DNA of 64,000 bases. Origin: Burkholderia cenocepacia. Its GTDB lineage: Bacteria > Pseudomonadota > Gammaproteobacteria > Burkholderiales > Burkholderiaceae. The stretch covers positions 124,001 through 188,000 of the forward strand of contig NZ_UAQZ01000012.1 of the NCBI RefSeq assembly GCF_900446215.1, in the 5' to 3' direction. How positions within the stretch are numbered: position 1 is the first letter of the stretch; each line of letters starts with the position of its first letter. A model generated the notes under the pieces. It saw only the letters and a list, made by a program, of their open reading frames with translations, had not been told where the DNA came from and did not search any database. The position numbers and the translations under genes are program-made. Of this stretch, positions 11,975-25,597 are shown in pieces.

Positions 11975-13435
<1,461 letters not shown>

Positions 13436-14311
13436 TTAAACAGCGGCTGCGCCGCCGACGATCTCCGACAGTTCTTTCGTGATCGCGGCCTGACGGCTCT
13501 TGTTGTACACGAGCTGCAGTTCGCTGATCACCGTCTTCGCGTTGTCGGACGCGGCCTTCATCGCGACCATGCGCGCCGATTGCTCGGACGCCATGTTTTC
13601 CGCGACGGCCTGGTACACCAGCGCCTCGACGTAACGCACGAGCAGTTCGTCGACGACTGCCTGCGCGTCCGGCTCGTAGATGTAGTCCCACGACGTCGCC
13701 GGCGTACCGTCATCGGCTTCGAAGTGGTCCGACGACAGCGGCAGCAGCTGCTCGATCACGGCTTCCTGCTTCATCGTGTTGACGAAGCGCGTGTAAGCGA
13801 TATAAACCGCCGACAGCTTGCCTTCCGAGTACAGATCGAGCTGCGTCTTCACGGCGCCGATCAGCTTGTCCAGGTGCGGGGTGTCGCCGAGGTGCACGAC
13901 CTGCGACATCACCTTCGCGCCGAAGCGGTTCAGGAACCCGAGGCCCTTGCCGCCGATCGCGGTGGCTTCGACCTTCTGGCCCTTCTCTTCCAGCTCCTTG
14001 AACTTCTGCACCGTCGCACGCAGCACGTTGGTGTTCAGACCACCGCACAGACCCTTGTCCGTCGTGACGAGGATGATGCCGGCCGTCTGCGCGCCGTCGT
14101 TCGCCACCATGAACGGGTGACGGTACTCGGGGTTCGCACGGCTCATGTGCGCGGCGATGGCACGGACCTTGTCCGCATACGGACGAGCGGCGCGCATGCG
14201 TTCCTGCGCGCGACGCATCTTCGATGCAGCCACCATCTCCATCGCCTTCGTGATCTTGCGCGTGTTCTGCACGCTCTTGATCTTGCCGCGAATTTCCTTC
14301 ATTCCAGCCAT
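13436..14311 (-). CDS. atpG: ATP synthase F1 subunit gamma
   Basis: Rotating central shaft of F1. 291 residues from the ATG at 14311 ([20 protein letters not shown]) with AAGGAG upstream; a further upstream ATG at 14350 would add 13 unrelated residues. Terminal coiled-coil helices are visible ([18 protein letters not shown] at the start and [21 protein letters not shown] at the end), with the central Rossmann-like part between. Confidence 0.98.
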   Translation of the reverse strand: MAGMKEIRGKIKSVQNTRKITKAMEMVAASKMRRAQERMRAARPYADKVRAIAAHMSRANPEYRHPFMVANDGAQTAGIILVTTDKGLCGGLNTNVLRATVQKFKELEEKGQKVEATAIGGKGLGFLNRFGAKVMSQVVHLGDTPHLDKLIGAVKTQLDLYSEGKLSAVYIAYTRFVNTMKQEAVIEQLLPLSSDHFEADDGTPATSWDYIYEPDAQAVVDELLVRYVEALVYQAVAENMASEQSARMVAMKAASDNAKTVISELQLVYNKSRQAAITKELSEIVGGAAAV

Positions 14312-14379
14312 AGCTTGCTCCTTGACCGAAGCGGCGCGGGTGCTCGGCACCCGCGCGGCCTCAGTGTGTCACTCGCGGA

Positions 14380-15921
14380 TCAATAGGCACCGGACTTCTT
14401 GAAGGCTTCGATCGCCGAGCGCAGTGCGCCTTCGTCGTCCTTCGAGAGATCCTTGGTGTCTTCGATGCGCTTGATGAGGTCAGCGTGGCTGGTCTTCAGG
14501 TTGTCGCGCAGGCCCTTCTCGAACGACAGCACTTGCTTGACGTCGAGGTCGTCGAGGTAGCCGTTGTTCGCGGCGTACAGCGACACGGCCAGTTCCCAGA
14601 CCTGCAGCGGCTGGTACTGCGGCTGCTTCAGCAGTTCCGTCACGCGGCGGCCGCGCTCGAGCTGCTTGCGGGTCGCTTCGTCGAGGTCCGATGCGAACTG
14701 CGCGAATGCGGCCAGTTCACGGTACTGCGCGAGGTCGGTACGGATACCGCCCGACAGCTTCTTCACGACCTTCGTCTGAGCAGCGCCACCGACGCGCGAC
14801 ACCGACACGCCGGCGTTGATTGCCGGGCGGATGCCTGCGTTGAACAGATCGGTTTCCAGGAAGATCTGGCCGTCGGTAATCGAGATCACGTTCGTCGGAA
14901 CGAACGCGGTCACGTCGCCAGCCTGCGTTTCGATGACCGGCAGTGCCGTCAGCGAACCGCTCTTGCCCTTCACTTCGCCGTTCGTGAACTTCTCGACGTA
15001 CTCTTCCGACACGCGAGCCGCACGCTCCAGCAGACGCGAGTGCAGATAGAACACGTCGCCCGGGTACGCTTCACGGCCCGGCGGACGGCGCAGCAGCAGC
15101 GAGATCTGACGGTATGCCCAAGCCTGCTTGGTCAAGTCGTCATAGATGATCAGCGCGTCTTGGCCACGGTCGCGGAAGTATTCGCCCATCGTGCAGCCGG
15201 CGTACGGCGCCAGGTACTGCATGGCAGCCGAATCCGATGCCGAAGCGGCGACGACGATCGTGTATTCCATCGCGCCCGTTTCTTCGAGCTTGCGAACCAC
15301 GTTCATGATCGACGAAGCCTTCTGGCCGATCGCGACGTAGATACAGATCAGGTCCTTGCCCTTCTGGTTGATGATCGCGTCGAGCGCCACCGCGGTCTTG
15401 CCGCACTGACGGTCGCCGATGATCAGCTCACGCTGGCCACGGCCGATCGGCACCATCGCGTCGATCGACTTGATGCCCGTCTGCACCGGCTGCGACACCG
15501 ACTTGCGCCAGATCACGCCCGGGGCGATCTTTTCGATCGCGTCGGTCAGCTTCGCGTTGACCGGGCCCTTGCCGTCGATCGGGTTGCCGAGCGCGTCGAC
15601 CACGCGGCCGACGAGTTCCGGACCCACCGGGACTTCCAGAATGCGGCCCGTCGTCTTGACGATGTCGCCTTCCGAGATGTGTTCGTATTCGCCGAGAATC
15701 ACCGCGCCGACCGAGTCGCGCTCGAGGTTCAGCGCGAGACCGAACGTGTTGCCCGGAAACTCGAGCATTTCGCCCTGCATCACGTCCGACAGGCCGTGGA
15801 TACGCACGATACCGTCGGTCACGGAGATCACGGTGCCCTGGTTGCGAACGTCTGCGCTCGCTTCAAGGCCCTGGATCCGGCTCTTGATCAGCTCGCTGAT
15901 CTCAGAGGGATTGAGTTGCAT
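14380..15921 (-). CDS. atpA: ATP synthase F1 subunit alpha
   Basis: Non-catalytic nucleotide-binding subunit of F1. 513 residues, the standard bacterial length. Walker A GDRQCGKT at 169-176, Walker [13 protein letters not shown], and the arginine-finger region [10 protein letters not shown]. The N-terminal amphipathic helix ([17 protein letters not shown]) that contacts the delta subunit is present. Encoded between atpH and atpG. Confidence 0.99.
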   Translation of the reverse strand: MQLNPSEISELIKSRIQGLEASADVRNQGTVISVTDGIVRIHGLSDVMQGEMLEFPGNTFGLALNLERDSVGAVILGEYEHISEGDIVKTTGRILEVPVGPELVGRVVDALGNPIDGKGPVNAKLTDAIEKIAPGVIWRKSVSQPVQTGIKSIDAMVPIGRGQRELIIGDRQCGKTAVALDAIINQKGKDLICIYVAIGQKASSIMNVVRKLEETGAMEYTIVVAASASDSAAMQYLAPYAGCTMGEYFRDRGQDALIIYDDLTKQAWAYRQISLLLRRPPGREAYPGDVFYLHSRLLERAARVSEEYVEKFTNGEVKGKSGSLTALPVIETQAGDVTAFVPTNVISITDGQIFLETDLFNAGIRPAINAGVSVSRVGGAAQTKVVKKLSGGIRTDLAQYRELAAFAQFASDLDEATRKQLERGRRVTELLKQPQYQPLQVWELAVSLYAANNGYLDDLDVKQVLSFEKGLRDNLKTSHADLIKRIEDTKDLSKDDEGALRSAIEAFKKSGAY

Positions 15922-15965
15922 TATTCGCTCCTGATAGTCAATTCTGTTGCGTGCCGGCGTGGCGC

Positions 15966-16505
15966 TCAGGCGGTCAAGGCAGCCTGCATCGATGCGAGGC
16001 GCGCGCGAACCGAGGTGTCGAGCACTTCGTCGCCGACCGTCACGCGCACGCCGCCGATCAGCGACGAATCGACTTCGACCGTCGGTTTCAGCTTGCGCTT
16101 GAACTTGCGTTCGAGGCCCGAGACGAGACTGTCGAGATCCGCGCCGTTCAGCGGGAACGCGCTCACGATCTCGGCGTCGGCTGCGCCTTCACGTTCGTTC
16201 TTGAGCGCCTCGAACTGCTCGGCAATTTCCGGCAGCAGCGCGATGCGATGATTGTCGACCAGCATCTGCACGAAGTTCTTCGCTTCGGCGCCGGCCGCGA
16301 GCGGCGACTTGGCCGCAGCAAGCAGCAACTCGGCTACTTGCGTGCGCGTCACCTTCGGGCTCGACGCGACCGACAGCACTTCCGGCAGACGCGCAACCTG
16401 GGCCAGCTCTTGCACGAGCGTGGACCAGGCGGCGATGTCACCGCCCTCGGCCACGCGGAACAGCGCTTCTGCGTAAGGGCGGGCGATGGTTGCAAGTTCG
16501 GCCAT
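15966..16505 (-). CDS. atpH: ATP synthase F1 subunit delta
   Basis: Connects the F1 head to the peripheral b2 stalk. 179 residues, all-helical N-terminal domain starting [16 protein letters not shown], and the typical C-terminal segment [19 protein letters not shown]. Its start is only two bases from the atpF stop, so the two are probably translationally coupled. Confidence 0.98.
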   Translation of the reverse strand: MAELATIARPYAEALFRVAEGGDIAAWSTLVQELAQVARLPEVLSVASSPKVTRTQVAELLLAAAKSPLAAGAEAKNFVQMLVDNHRIALLPEIAEQFEALKNEREGAADAEIVSAFPLNGADLDSLVSGLERKFKRKLKPTVEVDSSLIGGVRVTVGDEVLDTSVRARLASMQAALTA

Positions 16506-16507
16506 GA

Positions 16508-16978
16508 TCAGAGCTCGGCTTTCAGTTGATTCAGCAGTTGGGCGTGGGCCGTTTGATCGACTTCGCGCTTCAGGATCTGCTCGGCGCCCTTCACGGCCAG
16601 CGCGGCGACTTCGCCACGCAGCGCTTCGCGCGCCTTCACGATTTGCTGTTCTGCTTCCGCCTTCGCCTGGGCGACGATGCGGGCGGCTTCAGCCTGGGCG
16701 TTGGCCTTGATTTCCTCGGCGACCGCCTGGGCACGCTTTTCAGCGTCGGCGATGCGCTGCTGGCCGTCGTTGCGGGCCTGCGCGAGTTCCTGGTCCACGC
16801 GCTTGTGCGCTGCGTCGAGTTCCGCCTTGCCCTTCTCCGCGGCGGCGAGGCCGTCGGCGATCTTCTTCGAACGTTCGTCGAGGGCGTTGATCAACGGCGG
16901 CCACACGAATTTCATCGTGAACCACGCGAGGACCAGGAACACGACCATTTGCGCAAACAGAGTTGCGTTGAGATTCAC
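16508..16978 (-). CDS. atpF: ATP synthase Fo subunit b
   Basis: Peripheral stalk subunit that dimerises and anchors F1 to Fo. 156 residues. One N-terminal membrane helix (residues about 6-27, [19 protein letters not shown]) is followed by a long, charged, Ala-rich coiled coil that runs almost to the C-terminus. Typical of the single-gene b2 type; no b' gene is present. Confidence 0.98.
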
Positions 16979-17107
16979 GGTGTTTCCTTATCTGCTATTC
17001 CGGAAAAATGAAACGGTAAGGCGCTCATCGAGTTGCATTCGATCAGCGCCCCAAGTCTCCGTTCCGCCCTGCGCCGGCTCACGCCGGACGCATATTTCCG
17101 AGGAACC

Positions 17108-18938
<1,831 letters not shown>

Positions 18939-19506
18939 CGCAATCTTCCACTGAAATCCTTGAACCCGACCCCAAGCTTTCTGAAAGCTTTCAGGGGTGC
19001 CTAGCTAACAAATCCGGGCGATTGTAAGCGATAGTTGCAAGTGATTCAAGGCTTTAGACGCGACAAAAACCTGCATAAAACGACGCCTCATGATGTGAAA
19101 AAACACCCGATTCGACGACGTACGATGACAGTTGTAAGGTCGGTTTTTTGCACCGGTATTTCTTGTGCGAAAAAGTCCGGTGACGGCGGAAATGACGGGG
19201 AAACGACGCCCGCCGCGGGCCAGCAGGAAGCGGCGCGATCGCCGCCGGGCATCCGCTGCCATGGAGTCGTCGGGAACGACTCGGCGCGACACGCCGGAAC
19301 ACGCAAGACGCCGCAATCAAGCCATCGCGCCGGCGCGAGAAACTCGACCGGTTGCTCGCGCATCGATTCGTCCAATCAGTTGTCGCGCCGCCACAGAAGT
19401 TCGACTGTGGGCGGCAGCACTTATCAACAATCCTTGATCACTGCGGACGCTGTGCGCCCCGTCCGCCGCCCGAACGGCACACCTGTGCGGCGCGCATCGG
19501 CCTCGC
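18939..19506. other. Intergenic region upstream of the atp operon
   Basis: 568 bases. The left part holds the atp promoter and a short leader with an AAAGCTTTC-type hairpin near 18972-18992. The right part, from about 19060 to 19506, shows no convincing gene, terminator or repeat. Confidence 0.5.
19021..19049 (-). promoter_or_regulatory. sigma70 promoter of the atp operon
   Basis: Reading leftward, TTGAAT (19049-19044), a 17-base spacer and TACAAT (19026-19021). This is a near-consensus promoter with ideal spacing and places transcription start about 75 bases ahead of atpI. Confidence 0.75.
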
Positions 19507-20637
19507 TCAACCGTGCATGAGCAACCACGCGCCGAGCGCCGCGCTCACCAGCGCGAACGGAATCGAAACGAGGTGGAACGGCAGCCACATGCGCGGCTCC
19601 TTCGCGAGACGCACCGCGATCAGGTTCGCGAGCGAGCCGATCGCGAAACCGAAGCCGCCGACCGATACGCCGAATGCCAGCGCGCGCCAGTCGTGCGTGA
19701 ACTCCGACAGCAGAATCGCGGCCGGCACGTTGCTGATCACCTGCGACAGCGCCGCGCCGGCGGCGTAGACGCGCAGCGGCGAATCGAGTTGCGCATGCGC
19801 GACCGCATCGTGCACGACGGGCAGCGCAGCCGCGCTGCGCAACACGACGAACATCAGCACGAAGATCAGCAGCAGCAGCCAGTCGATCTTCAGGACTGCG
19901 TCACGTTTGACGGCGAGCAGCACGATCGCGACACCGACGAGGCCGGGCAGCGGATGGTGCGCATCGGCGAGCAGCACGAACGCGGCGAACAGCACCGCCG
20001 CGATCAACGCGTGCATGCGTTGGACGGGAAAGGACGCGGCGTCGCCGGACAGGTCGAGCGGCTTCGCGCGAAACATCAATGCGGTCAGCACGAGCAGCAG
20101 CGCCATCAGCGCGACCGCGAGCGGCCCGAGCGTGACCACGAAACGGCCGAACGACACGCCGCTCAATTGCCACAGGAACAGATTCTGGGGATTGCCGAGC
20201 GGGGTCGCGACGGACCCGGCGTTGACGGCCAGCGCGACGACGATCACGAGCCGCCGGAACGGCAGCGGTGTCAGCGCGCGCAGCGACACCATCAACGGTA
20301 CGACGACGAACAGCGCGACGTCGTTGGTGAGCCACATCGACAGCACGGCGGCGAAGCCGACAAGCAGCATCGCGAGCCCTCGCTCGGAATGCACGTGATG
20401 CACGATGCGATGCGCGAGCCACATCAGGCAGCCGGACAACTCGAGCGCCTTGGTCAGCATCAGCAGGCCCGCGAGCGTCGCGACCGTCTGCCAGTCGACG
20501 CGGTCGGCCAGTACCGAAAATGGTTGCGGACGCACCCATTGCAGCACGATCAGGCCAAGCGCCAGCACCGACAGTACCGGTTCCTGCGCGAGCCAGCCGA
20601 GCCACCGGCGCGGCGCCGGTGCGCCCGTTTGCTCCAT
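19507..20637 (-). CDS. Ion-transporter-superfamily (ArsB/CitMHS-like) permease
   Basis: Polytopic inner-membrane protein of 376 residues with about ten hydrophobic helices. It carries the two re-entrant-loop motifs of this superfamily: TPLGNPQNLFLW in the first half and ISNVPAAILLSEF in the second. These proteins move anions or dicarboxylates out of or into the cell; the substrate is not readable here. Its start lies 10 bases after the parB stop, so it is probably the last cistron of the rsmG-parA-parB transcript, an odd place for a transporter. The family assignment is firm, the function open. Confidence 0.75.
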   Translation of the reverse strand: MEQTGAPAPRRWLGWLAQEPVLSVLALGLIVLQWVRPQPFSVLADRVDWQTVATLAGLLMLTKALELSGCLMWLAHRIVHHVHSERGLAMLLVGFAAVLSMWLTNDVALFVVVPLMVSLRALTPLPFRRLVIVVALAVNAGSVATPLGNPQNLFLWQLSGVSFGRFVVTLGPLAVALMALLLVLTALMFRAKPLDLSGDAASFPVQRMHALIAAVLFAAFVLLADAHHPLPGLVGVAIVLLAVKRDAVLKIDWLLLLIFVLMFVVLRSAAALPVVHDAVAHAQLDSPLRVYAAGAALSQVISNVPAAILLSEFTHDWRALAFGVSVGGFGFAIGSLANLIAVRLAKEPRMWLPFHLVSIPFALVSAALGAWLLMHG

Positions 20638-20647
20638 GGGTTGCCCG

Positions 20648-21541
20648 TTACTCTTCGGTCGCGACGTTGCCGCGCAGGCGCGCGAGAATGCCCTCGAGCG
20701 CGTCGAGGTTGCCGAAGTCGATCAGCACCTGCCCGCGCCCGCGGCGGCCCAGCTTGATCTTCACCGTCGACGCGAGCAGGTCTGACAACTCCTCTTCGAG
20801 ACGACGTGTATCGCGGCCGCCGTCGTCCTTCGCGCGCGCCTTCACGGCCGGCGCTTCCTTCGTCGTATGTGCGACGAGCTTCTCGGTCTCGCGCACCGAC
20901 ATGCGCTTGTTGACCACCTGATGCGCGAGCGTGATCTGCGTGGCCGCGTCGACCGCGAGCAGCGCGCGTGCGTGCCCCATGTCGAGATCGCCGGCCAGCA
21001 GCATCGTCTGCACGGGTGACGCGAGGTTCAGCAGGCGCAGCAGGTTCGACACCGCGCTGCGCGAACGGCCGACCGATTCGGCCGCCTGTTCGTGCGTGAA
21101 ACCGAACTCGTCGAGCAGGCGCTGGATGCCGTGCGCCTCTTCGAGCGGATTCAGGTCCTCGCGCTGGATGTTCTCGATCAGCGCCATCGCGGCGGCGGCC
21201 TGATCGGATACGTCCTTCACGAGCACCGGCACTTCATCGAGGCCGGCCAGGCGCGCCGCGCGGAAACGCCGCTCGCCCGCGATGATCTCGTATTTGTCTG
21301 ACGAAATAGGCCGTACCAGGATCGGCTGCATCACGCCCTGCGCGCGAATGCTGGCCGCGAGCTCCTGCAGGCTGCCTTCGTCCATCCGCGTACGCGGCTG
21401 GTACTTGCCGGCTTGCAGCTTGCCGAGCGCGAGCGTGTTCGGTGCGCCTTCGATCTTCACCGCTTCGGTGATATCGGCACTGCCGCCGAGCAGCGCTTCG
21501 AGGCCACGTCCCAAGCCCTTCTTCTTTGGTACCGCGTTCAT
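20648..21541 (-). CDS. parB: Chromosome-partitioning protein ParB
   Basis: CTP-dependent DNA-sliding clamp that loads at parS and organises the origin region for segregation. 297 residues from the ATG at 21541 (MNAVPKKKGLGRGLEALLGG) behind AGGAAGA; an upstream in-frame start adds only eight residues. The CTP-binding box GERRFRAARL is at 89-98, the helix-turn-helix lies at about 148-170 (FTHEQAAESVGRSRSAVSNL), and the C-terminal dimerisation segment ends the protein. Two parS sites lie within 4 kb. Confidence 0.97.
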   Translation of the reverse strand: MNAVPKKKGLGRGLEALLGGSADITEAVKIEGAPNTLALGKLQAGKYQPRTRMDEGSLQELAASIRAQGVMQPILVRPISSDKYEIIAGERRFRAARLAGLDEVPVLVKDVSDQAAAAMALIENIQREDLNPLEEAHGIQRLLDEFGFTHEQAAESVGRSRSAVSNLLRLLNLASPVQTMLLAGDLDMGHARALLAVDAATQITLAHQVVNKRMSVRETEKLVAHTTKEAPAVKARAKDDGGRDTRRLEEELSDLLASTVKIKLGRRGRGQVLIDFGNLDALEGILARLRGNVATEE

Positions 21542-21572
21542 GTCTTTCTTCCTCGCTTCGCTCATGTCCGGA

Positions 21573-22352
21573 TCACGACACCTCGAACGCGCGCACGCGT
21601 TCGATCATCTCGGCACCGAACTGGATATACGCCTGCGCACCGCGCGAGCTGCGATCGAACACGACGCCCGGCAACCCGTAACTCGGCGCTTCCGCCAGAC
21701 GCACGTTGCGCGGAATCACCGCGTCGAACACCTTGTCGCCGAAGTGCGCTTTCAGTTGATCGGAGACTTGCTGCTGCAGCGTGATGCGCGGATCGAACAT
21801 CACGCGCAGCAGGCCGATGATCTTCAGGTCGCGATTCATGTTCGCGTGGACCTGCTTGATCGTATTGACGAGGTCCGACAGCCCTTCCAGCGCGAAGTAC
21901 TCGCACTGCATCGGGATCACGACGCCGTGCGCCGCGCACAGGCCGTTCAGCGTCAGCAGCGACAGCGTCGGCGGGCAATCGATCAGCACGAAATCGTAGT
22001 CGTCGGCCACGCGCTCGAGCGCGGCCTTCAGCCGGCGCTCGCGATTGTCGATGCTGATCAGCTCGATCTCGGCGCCGGACAGCTCGCGGTTCGCGGGAAG
22101 CACGTCGTAGGTGACGCCTTCCGGACGCACGCGCGCGTCGGTCACCGACACGCCATCGACCAGCACTTCATACACGGTCGCTTCGCAGGCGGCCTTGTCG
22201 ATCCCGCTGCCCATCGTCGCGTTGCCCTGCGGGTCGAGATCGATCAACAGGACTCGTTGCTCCTGCGCTGCAAGGCTTGCGGCGAGATTGACCGATGTCG
22301 TCGTCTTGCCGACGCCCCCCTTCTGGTTCGCAACGCAGAAGATCTTTGCCAT
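21573..22352 (-). CDS. parA: Chromosome-partitioning ATPase ParA
   Basis: Deviant Walker ATPase that binds the nucleoid and drives ParB-parS complexes apart. 259 residues from the ATG at 22352 (MAKIFCVANQ). The deviant Walker A KGGVGKTT spans 11-18 with the signature Lys at 11, Walker A' LLIDLDPQGNAT follows, and Walker B is FVLIDCPPTLS. The short form without an N-terminal DNA-binding domain is typical of chromosomal ParA (Soj). Upstream of parB and downstream of rsmG. Confidence 0.97.
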   Translation of the reverse strand: MAKIFCVANQKGGVGKTTTSVNLAASLAAQEQRVLLIDLDPQGNATMGSGIDKAACEATVYEVLVDGVSVTDARVRPEGVTYDVLPANRELSGAEIELISIDNRERRLKAALERVADDYDFVLIDCPPTLSLLTLNGLCAAHGVVIPMQCEYFALEGLSDLVNTIKQVHANMNRDLKIIGLLRVMFDPRITLQQQVSDQLKAHFGDKVFDAVIPRNVRLAEAPSYGLPGVVFDRSSRGAQAYIQFGAEMIERVRAFEVS

Positions 22353-22403
22353 CGTTGGTGTGTTCCCTTTACCTTCAAACAAACGGCGCGCTACCGCGCG
22401 CCT

Positions 22404-23090
22404 TCAATTCGCGTCGTCGACGGCCACTTCGAACAGATGCCGCTCCGCATCGAGCATCGGCACCGCCAGCCGGATCGTCTGCTTGACGTGGCTGCCTTCC
22501 GGCAACCGCGCAATCTCGTCGTCCGGGTGAACGCCCTTCATCGCCCAGATCGAACCACCCGGCGCGACCAGATGTCGAGCAAGTTTAACGAAGTCGGATA
22601 GATCCGCGAAAGCGCGGGATACGATCATGTCGAATTTTTCCGGCACTTCGACACCCGGCTGCAGCGATTCGACCCGCCCGGTGACCACCGACAGGTTCAC
22701 CAGCTTCAGCTCCGCGCGCATCTGCGTCTGGAAGGCAGACTTCTTCTGCACGATATCGTTCAGCGTGACCTGCCAGCCCGGCTCGACGATCGCCAGCACG
22801 ATACCGGGCAGCCCGCCGCCCGAGCCGACGTCGAGCACGCGCGCCGACGTACGACCACGCAGATGCGGGACGATGGAAAGCGAATCGAGGATGTGCTGGA
22901 TCAGCATCTGCTTCGGGTCGCGGATCGCGGTCAGGTTGTAGACCGCGTTCCACTTGCCGAGCAGCGCGACGTAGTCGAGCAGCTGGTTGCGTTGCGCATC
23001 CGTCAGCGTGAGGTCGAGCGCCGCCGTGCCTTCGACGAGCATCTGTTCCAGTACGTCCCGATTAACCGCCGGCGCGCGACGCGCCGTCAT
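22404..23090 (-). CDS. rsmG: 16S rRNA (guanine-527-N7) methyltransferase RsmG
   Basis: Methylates G527 of 16S rRNA using S-adenosylmethionine; loss gives low-level streptomycin resistance in many bacteria. 228 residues with the S-adenosylmethionine loop [16 protein letters not shown], the motif AVYNLTAI upstream of it, and SRAFADL with the conserved Arg. Its start overlaps the mnmG stop by four bases, so the pair is translationally coupled. Confidence 0.96.
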   Translation of the reverse strand: MTARRAPAVNRDVLEQMLVEGTAALDLTLTDAQRNQLLDYVALLGKWNAVYNLTAIRDPKQMLIQHILDSLSIVPHLRGRTSARVLDVGSGGGLPGIVLAIVEPGWQVTLNDIVQKKSAFQTQMRAELKLVNLSVVTGRVESLQPGVEVPEKFDMIVSRAFADLSDFVKLARHLVAPGGSIWAMKGVHPDDEIARLPEGSHVKQTIRLAVPMLDAERHLFEVAVDDAN

Positions 23091-25057
23091 TGTTGCGTCG
23101 GGACGGTACCGCCCCCCTGCTCCGCGGCCTCTGCGGCCGTGCCGTTGCGGCGGCCCAGGCCGCGCCGCTTCAGGTGCACCATCAGCAGCGAGATGGCCGC
23201 CGGCGTGACGCCCGAGATACGCGACGCTTGCCCGATCGTTTCCGGCCGGAACTCGTTGAGCTTCTGGCTCACCTCGAACGACAGGCCGCGGACTTCACGG
23301 TAATCGATACCGTCCGGCAGGCGCGTGTTCTCGTTCGCATCGTTGCGCTCGATTTCGGACGCCTGGCGCTCGATATAGCCCTGATACTTGATGCCGATCT
23401 CGACCTGTTCCTTGATCTGTTCGAGCAGCACCGGATCGTCCGTCAGCGGCTCCGCGGGGCCGCACTCGCCGCCCTTCAGTCCGCATACGCCGTCGTAGCT
23501 CACACCCGGGCGGCGCAGCAGCTCGGCGAGGCTGTATTCGTGATCGATCGCCTTGCCGAGCAACGCGGTCGCCTCTTCTGCCGGCAGCGTCTTCGGCGTG
23601 ACCCAGGTCGACTTCAGGCGTTCGGTTTCACGTGAAACAGCGTCGCGTTTCCGGCTGAAGGCGTCCCAGCGCGCGTCGTCGACCAGCCCCAGTTCGCGGC
23701 CGATTTCGGTCAAGCGCATGTCGGCATTATCTTCGCGCAGGCTCAGGCGATACTCGGCGCGACTCGTGAACATCCGGTACGGCTCGGCCACACCGCGCGT
23801 AACGAGATCGTCGACCAGCACGCCCAGATAGGCCTGGTCGCGCCGCGGGCACCATGCCTCCTTCTCCTGCACGTAACGGCCTGCATTGAGGCCGGCCAGC
23901 AGACCCTGCGCGGCCGCCTCTTCGTAGCCGGTCGTGCCGTTGATCTGGCCCGCAAAAAACAGCCCGTTGATCGCCTTCGTCTCGAGCGACGCCTTCAGCG
24001 CGCGCGGGTCGAAGTAGTCATACTCGATCGCGTAGCCGGGACGCAGGATGTGCGCGTTCTCGAGGCCGCGCATCGAATGCACGAGCTCGAGCTGGACATC
24101 GAACGGCAGGCTCGTCGAGATCCCGTTCGGGTAGAACTCGTTGGTCGTCAGCCCTTCCGGTTCCAGGAAGATCTGGTGCGATTCCTTCGATGCAAACCGG
24201 TGGATCTTGTCCTCGATCGACGGGCAATAGCGCGGCCCGACACCTTCGATCACGCCTGTATACATAGGCGAACGGTCGAGACCGCCGCGAATGATGTCGT
24301 GCGTGCGCTCGTTCGTATGCGTGACCCAGCACGGCAGCTGCTGCGGATGCTGCTCCGCGCGGCCCAGGAACGAGAACACGGGGATCGGATCGAGGTCGCC
24401 CGGCTGCTCGTCGAGCTTCGAGAAGTCGATCGTGCGCCCGTCGATACGCGGCGGCGTACCGGTCTTCAGGCGGCCCTGCGGCAGCTTCAGCTCCTTCAGG
24501 CGCGACGACAGCGACACGGCCGCCGGATCACCCGCGCGGCCGCCCGTGTAGTTGTTCAGGCCGACGTGGATCTTGCCGTCGAGGAACGTACCGGCCGTCA
24601 GCACGACCGCGCGCGCGCGAAAGCGGATGCCGATCTGCGTGACGGCGCCGACCACGCGGTCGCCTTCGACCATCAGGTCGTCGACGGCCTGTTGGAACAG
24701 CCATAGGTTCGGCTGATTTTCGAGCCGATGGCGGATTGCGGCCTTGTACAGGATGCGATCCGCCTGTGCGCGGGTCGCGCGTACGGCCGGGCCCTTCGAT
24801 GAATTGAGGATCCGGAACTGAATACCGCTTTCGTCCGTCGCGGCGGCCATTGCGCCGCCCAGTGCGTCGACTTCCTTGACCAGATGGCCCTTGCCAATGC
24901 CGCCGATCGACGGATTGCAGCTCATCTGCCCAAGCGTTTCGATGTTGTGGGTCAGCAGCAGTGTCTTTGCGCCCATGCGGGCGGACGCCAGCGCGGCTTC
25001 CGTGCCGGCATGACCGCCACCGACGACGATGACGTCAAATTCTGTGGGAAAAAGCAT
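23087..25057 (-). CDS. mnmG: tRNA uridine-34 carboxymethylaminomethyl modification enzyme MnmG (GidA)
   Basis: FAD enzyme that with MnmE installs the (carboxymethyl)aminomethyl group at U34 of several tRNAs. 656 residues. N-terminal dinucleotide fold [14 protein letters not shown], signature [22 protein letters not shown] with the catalytic Cys, and the C-terminal helical domain that meets MnmE ([19 protein letters not shown]). A perfect parS is embedded in the coding sequence at 23625-23638. First gene of the mnmG-rsmG-parA-parB set. Confidence 0.98.
   Translation of the reverse strand: MLFPTEFDVIVVGGGHAGTEAALASARMGAKTLLLTHNIETLGQMSCNPSIGGIGKGHLVKEVDALGGAMAAATDESGIQFRILNSSKGPAVRATRAQADRILYKAAIRHRLENQPNLWLFQQAVDDLMVEGDRVVGAVTQIGIRFRARAVVLTAGTFLDGKIHVGLNNYTGGRAGDPAAVSLSSRLKELKLPQGRLKTGTPPRIDGRTIDFSKLDEQPGDLDPIPVFSFLGRAEQHPQQLPCWVTHTNERTHDIIRGGLDRSPMYTGVIEGVGPRYCPSIEDKIHRFASKESHQIFLEPEGLTTNEFYPNGISTSLPFDVQLELVHSMRGLENAHILRPGYAIEYDYFDPRALKASLETKAINGLFFAGQINGTTGYEEAAAQGLLAGLNAGRYVQEKEAWCPRRDQAYLGVLVDDLVTRGVAEPYRMFTSRAEYRLSLREDNADMRLTEIGRELGLVDDARWDAFSRKRDAVSRETERLKSTWVTPKTLPAEEATALLGKAIDHEYSLAELLRRPGVSYDGVCGLKGGECGPAEPLTDDPVLLEQIKEQVEIGIKYQGYIERQASEIERNDANENTRLPDGIDYREVRGLSFEVSQKLNEFRPETIGQASRISGVTPAAISLLMVHLKRRGLGRRNGTAAEAAEQGGGTVPTQQ
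23625..23638. other. parS: parS site inside mnmG
   Basis: Perfect 14-bp palindrome GTTTCACGTGAAAC, identical to the widely conserved chromosomal parS core. It sits within the mnmG coding sequence about 2 kb from parB. Confidence 0.92.
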
Positions 25058-25113
25058 GGTGGATTCCGTACGCAGAGCTGCGCACGAACCTATCAGAGAA
25101 ATGTATGGGCCGA

Positions 25114-25142
25114 ATTATAGCGGGTTCGCTTTTCACCCGAAG
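25114..25142 (-). promoter_or_regulatory. mnmG promoter
   Basis: Perfect -10 hexamer TATAAT (25119 down to 25114) about 57 bases ahead of the mnmG ATG. The -35 is poor (TTCGGG or CTTCGG at 16-17 bases), so an activator or an extended -10 may be needed. Confidence 0.5.
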
Positions 25143-25539
25143 GCCGTCCGAATGGTAGGGTCTGTGCATTTCGGCGATTTTTTGGCTGAGGACCGGTGAA
25201 ATGCCTTGGTAGGCGTACTTCGGCGATGCCTACGAGCGATTCAACGCACATCGTCGTGCCTGTGCAAAAGCTCTGGTTGATAGTCGCGTCAGCATGTGTG
25301 GAACTCGTTAACTGGCCAATGCCTGTGGACCAGCGCAACACGCCAGACCCGACATCCTGTGCCCATCACCACACAGCATTTCTGTCGGTCGTCCCCATGC
25401 TTATCCACTGAAGCGCGCCACATCATCGGCCTGTGGAACAAGCAAGCGCAGCACCGCACAGAGCTTCCCACTATTCCGGCGCGACTTATCCGCCGGGCCA
25501 GAATCGTCGACGCATCGAAACCCGGCCCAGCCCCAAAAC

Positions 25540-25571
25540 AAAAACGGCGTGTTTCACGTGAAACACGCCGT
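25540..25571 (-). terminator. Intrinsic terminator of the first liv operon, built around a parS
   Basis: A perfect 28-bp palindrome at 25544-25571 lies 26 bases after the livF stop. On the minus strand it is followed by a T-rich tract (TTTTTGTTTT). The central 14 bp are a perfect parS, so one sequence looks like both a terminator hairpin and a ParB loading site. Confidence 0.75.
25551..25564. other. parS: parS site in a terminator palindrome
   Basis: Perfect GTTTCACGTGAAAC. The flanking bases extend the symmetry to 28 bp. It lies about 4 kb from parB and 1.9 kb from the parS in mnmG. Confidence 0.93.
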
Positions 25572-25597
25572 CCGTTTCCCGCCCCCCGAGCCAACAA

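Larger units (their letters stand above)
25058..25597. other. Intergenic region between mnmG and the first liv operon
   Basis: 540 bases without a gene. It contains the mnmG promoter (TATAAT at 25114-25119 on the minus strand), several TGTGGA-type near-matches to DnaA boxes including TTATCCACT (25401-25409), and at its right end a parS fused to the terminator of the liv operon. Confidence 0.55.

Noticed and set aside
25058-25597. The mnmG upstream region as the replication origin
   Set aside because: Many bacteria have oriC beside mnmG and a parS is here, but only near-matches to the DnaA box are present and no strong AT-rich tract. The region at 51.9-52.3 kb fits better, and gene polarity does not change here.
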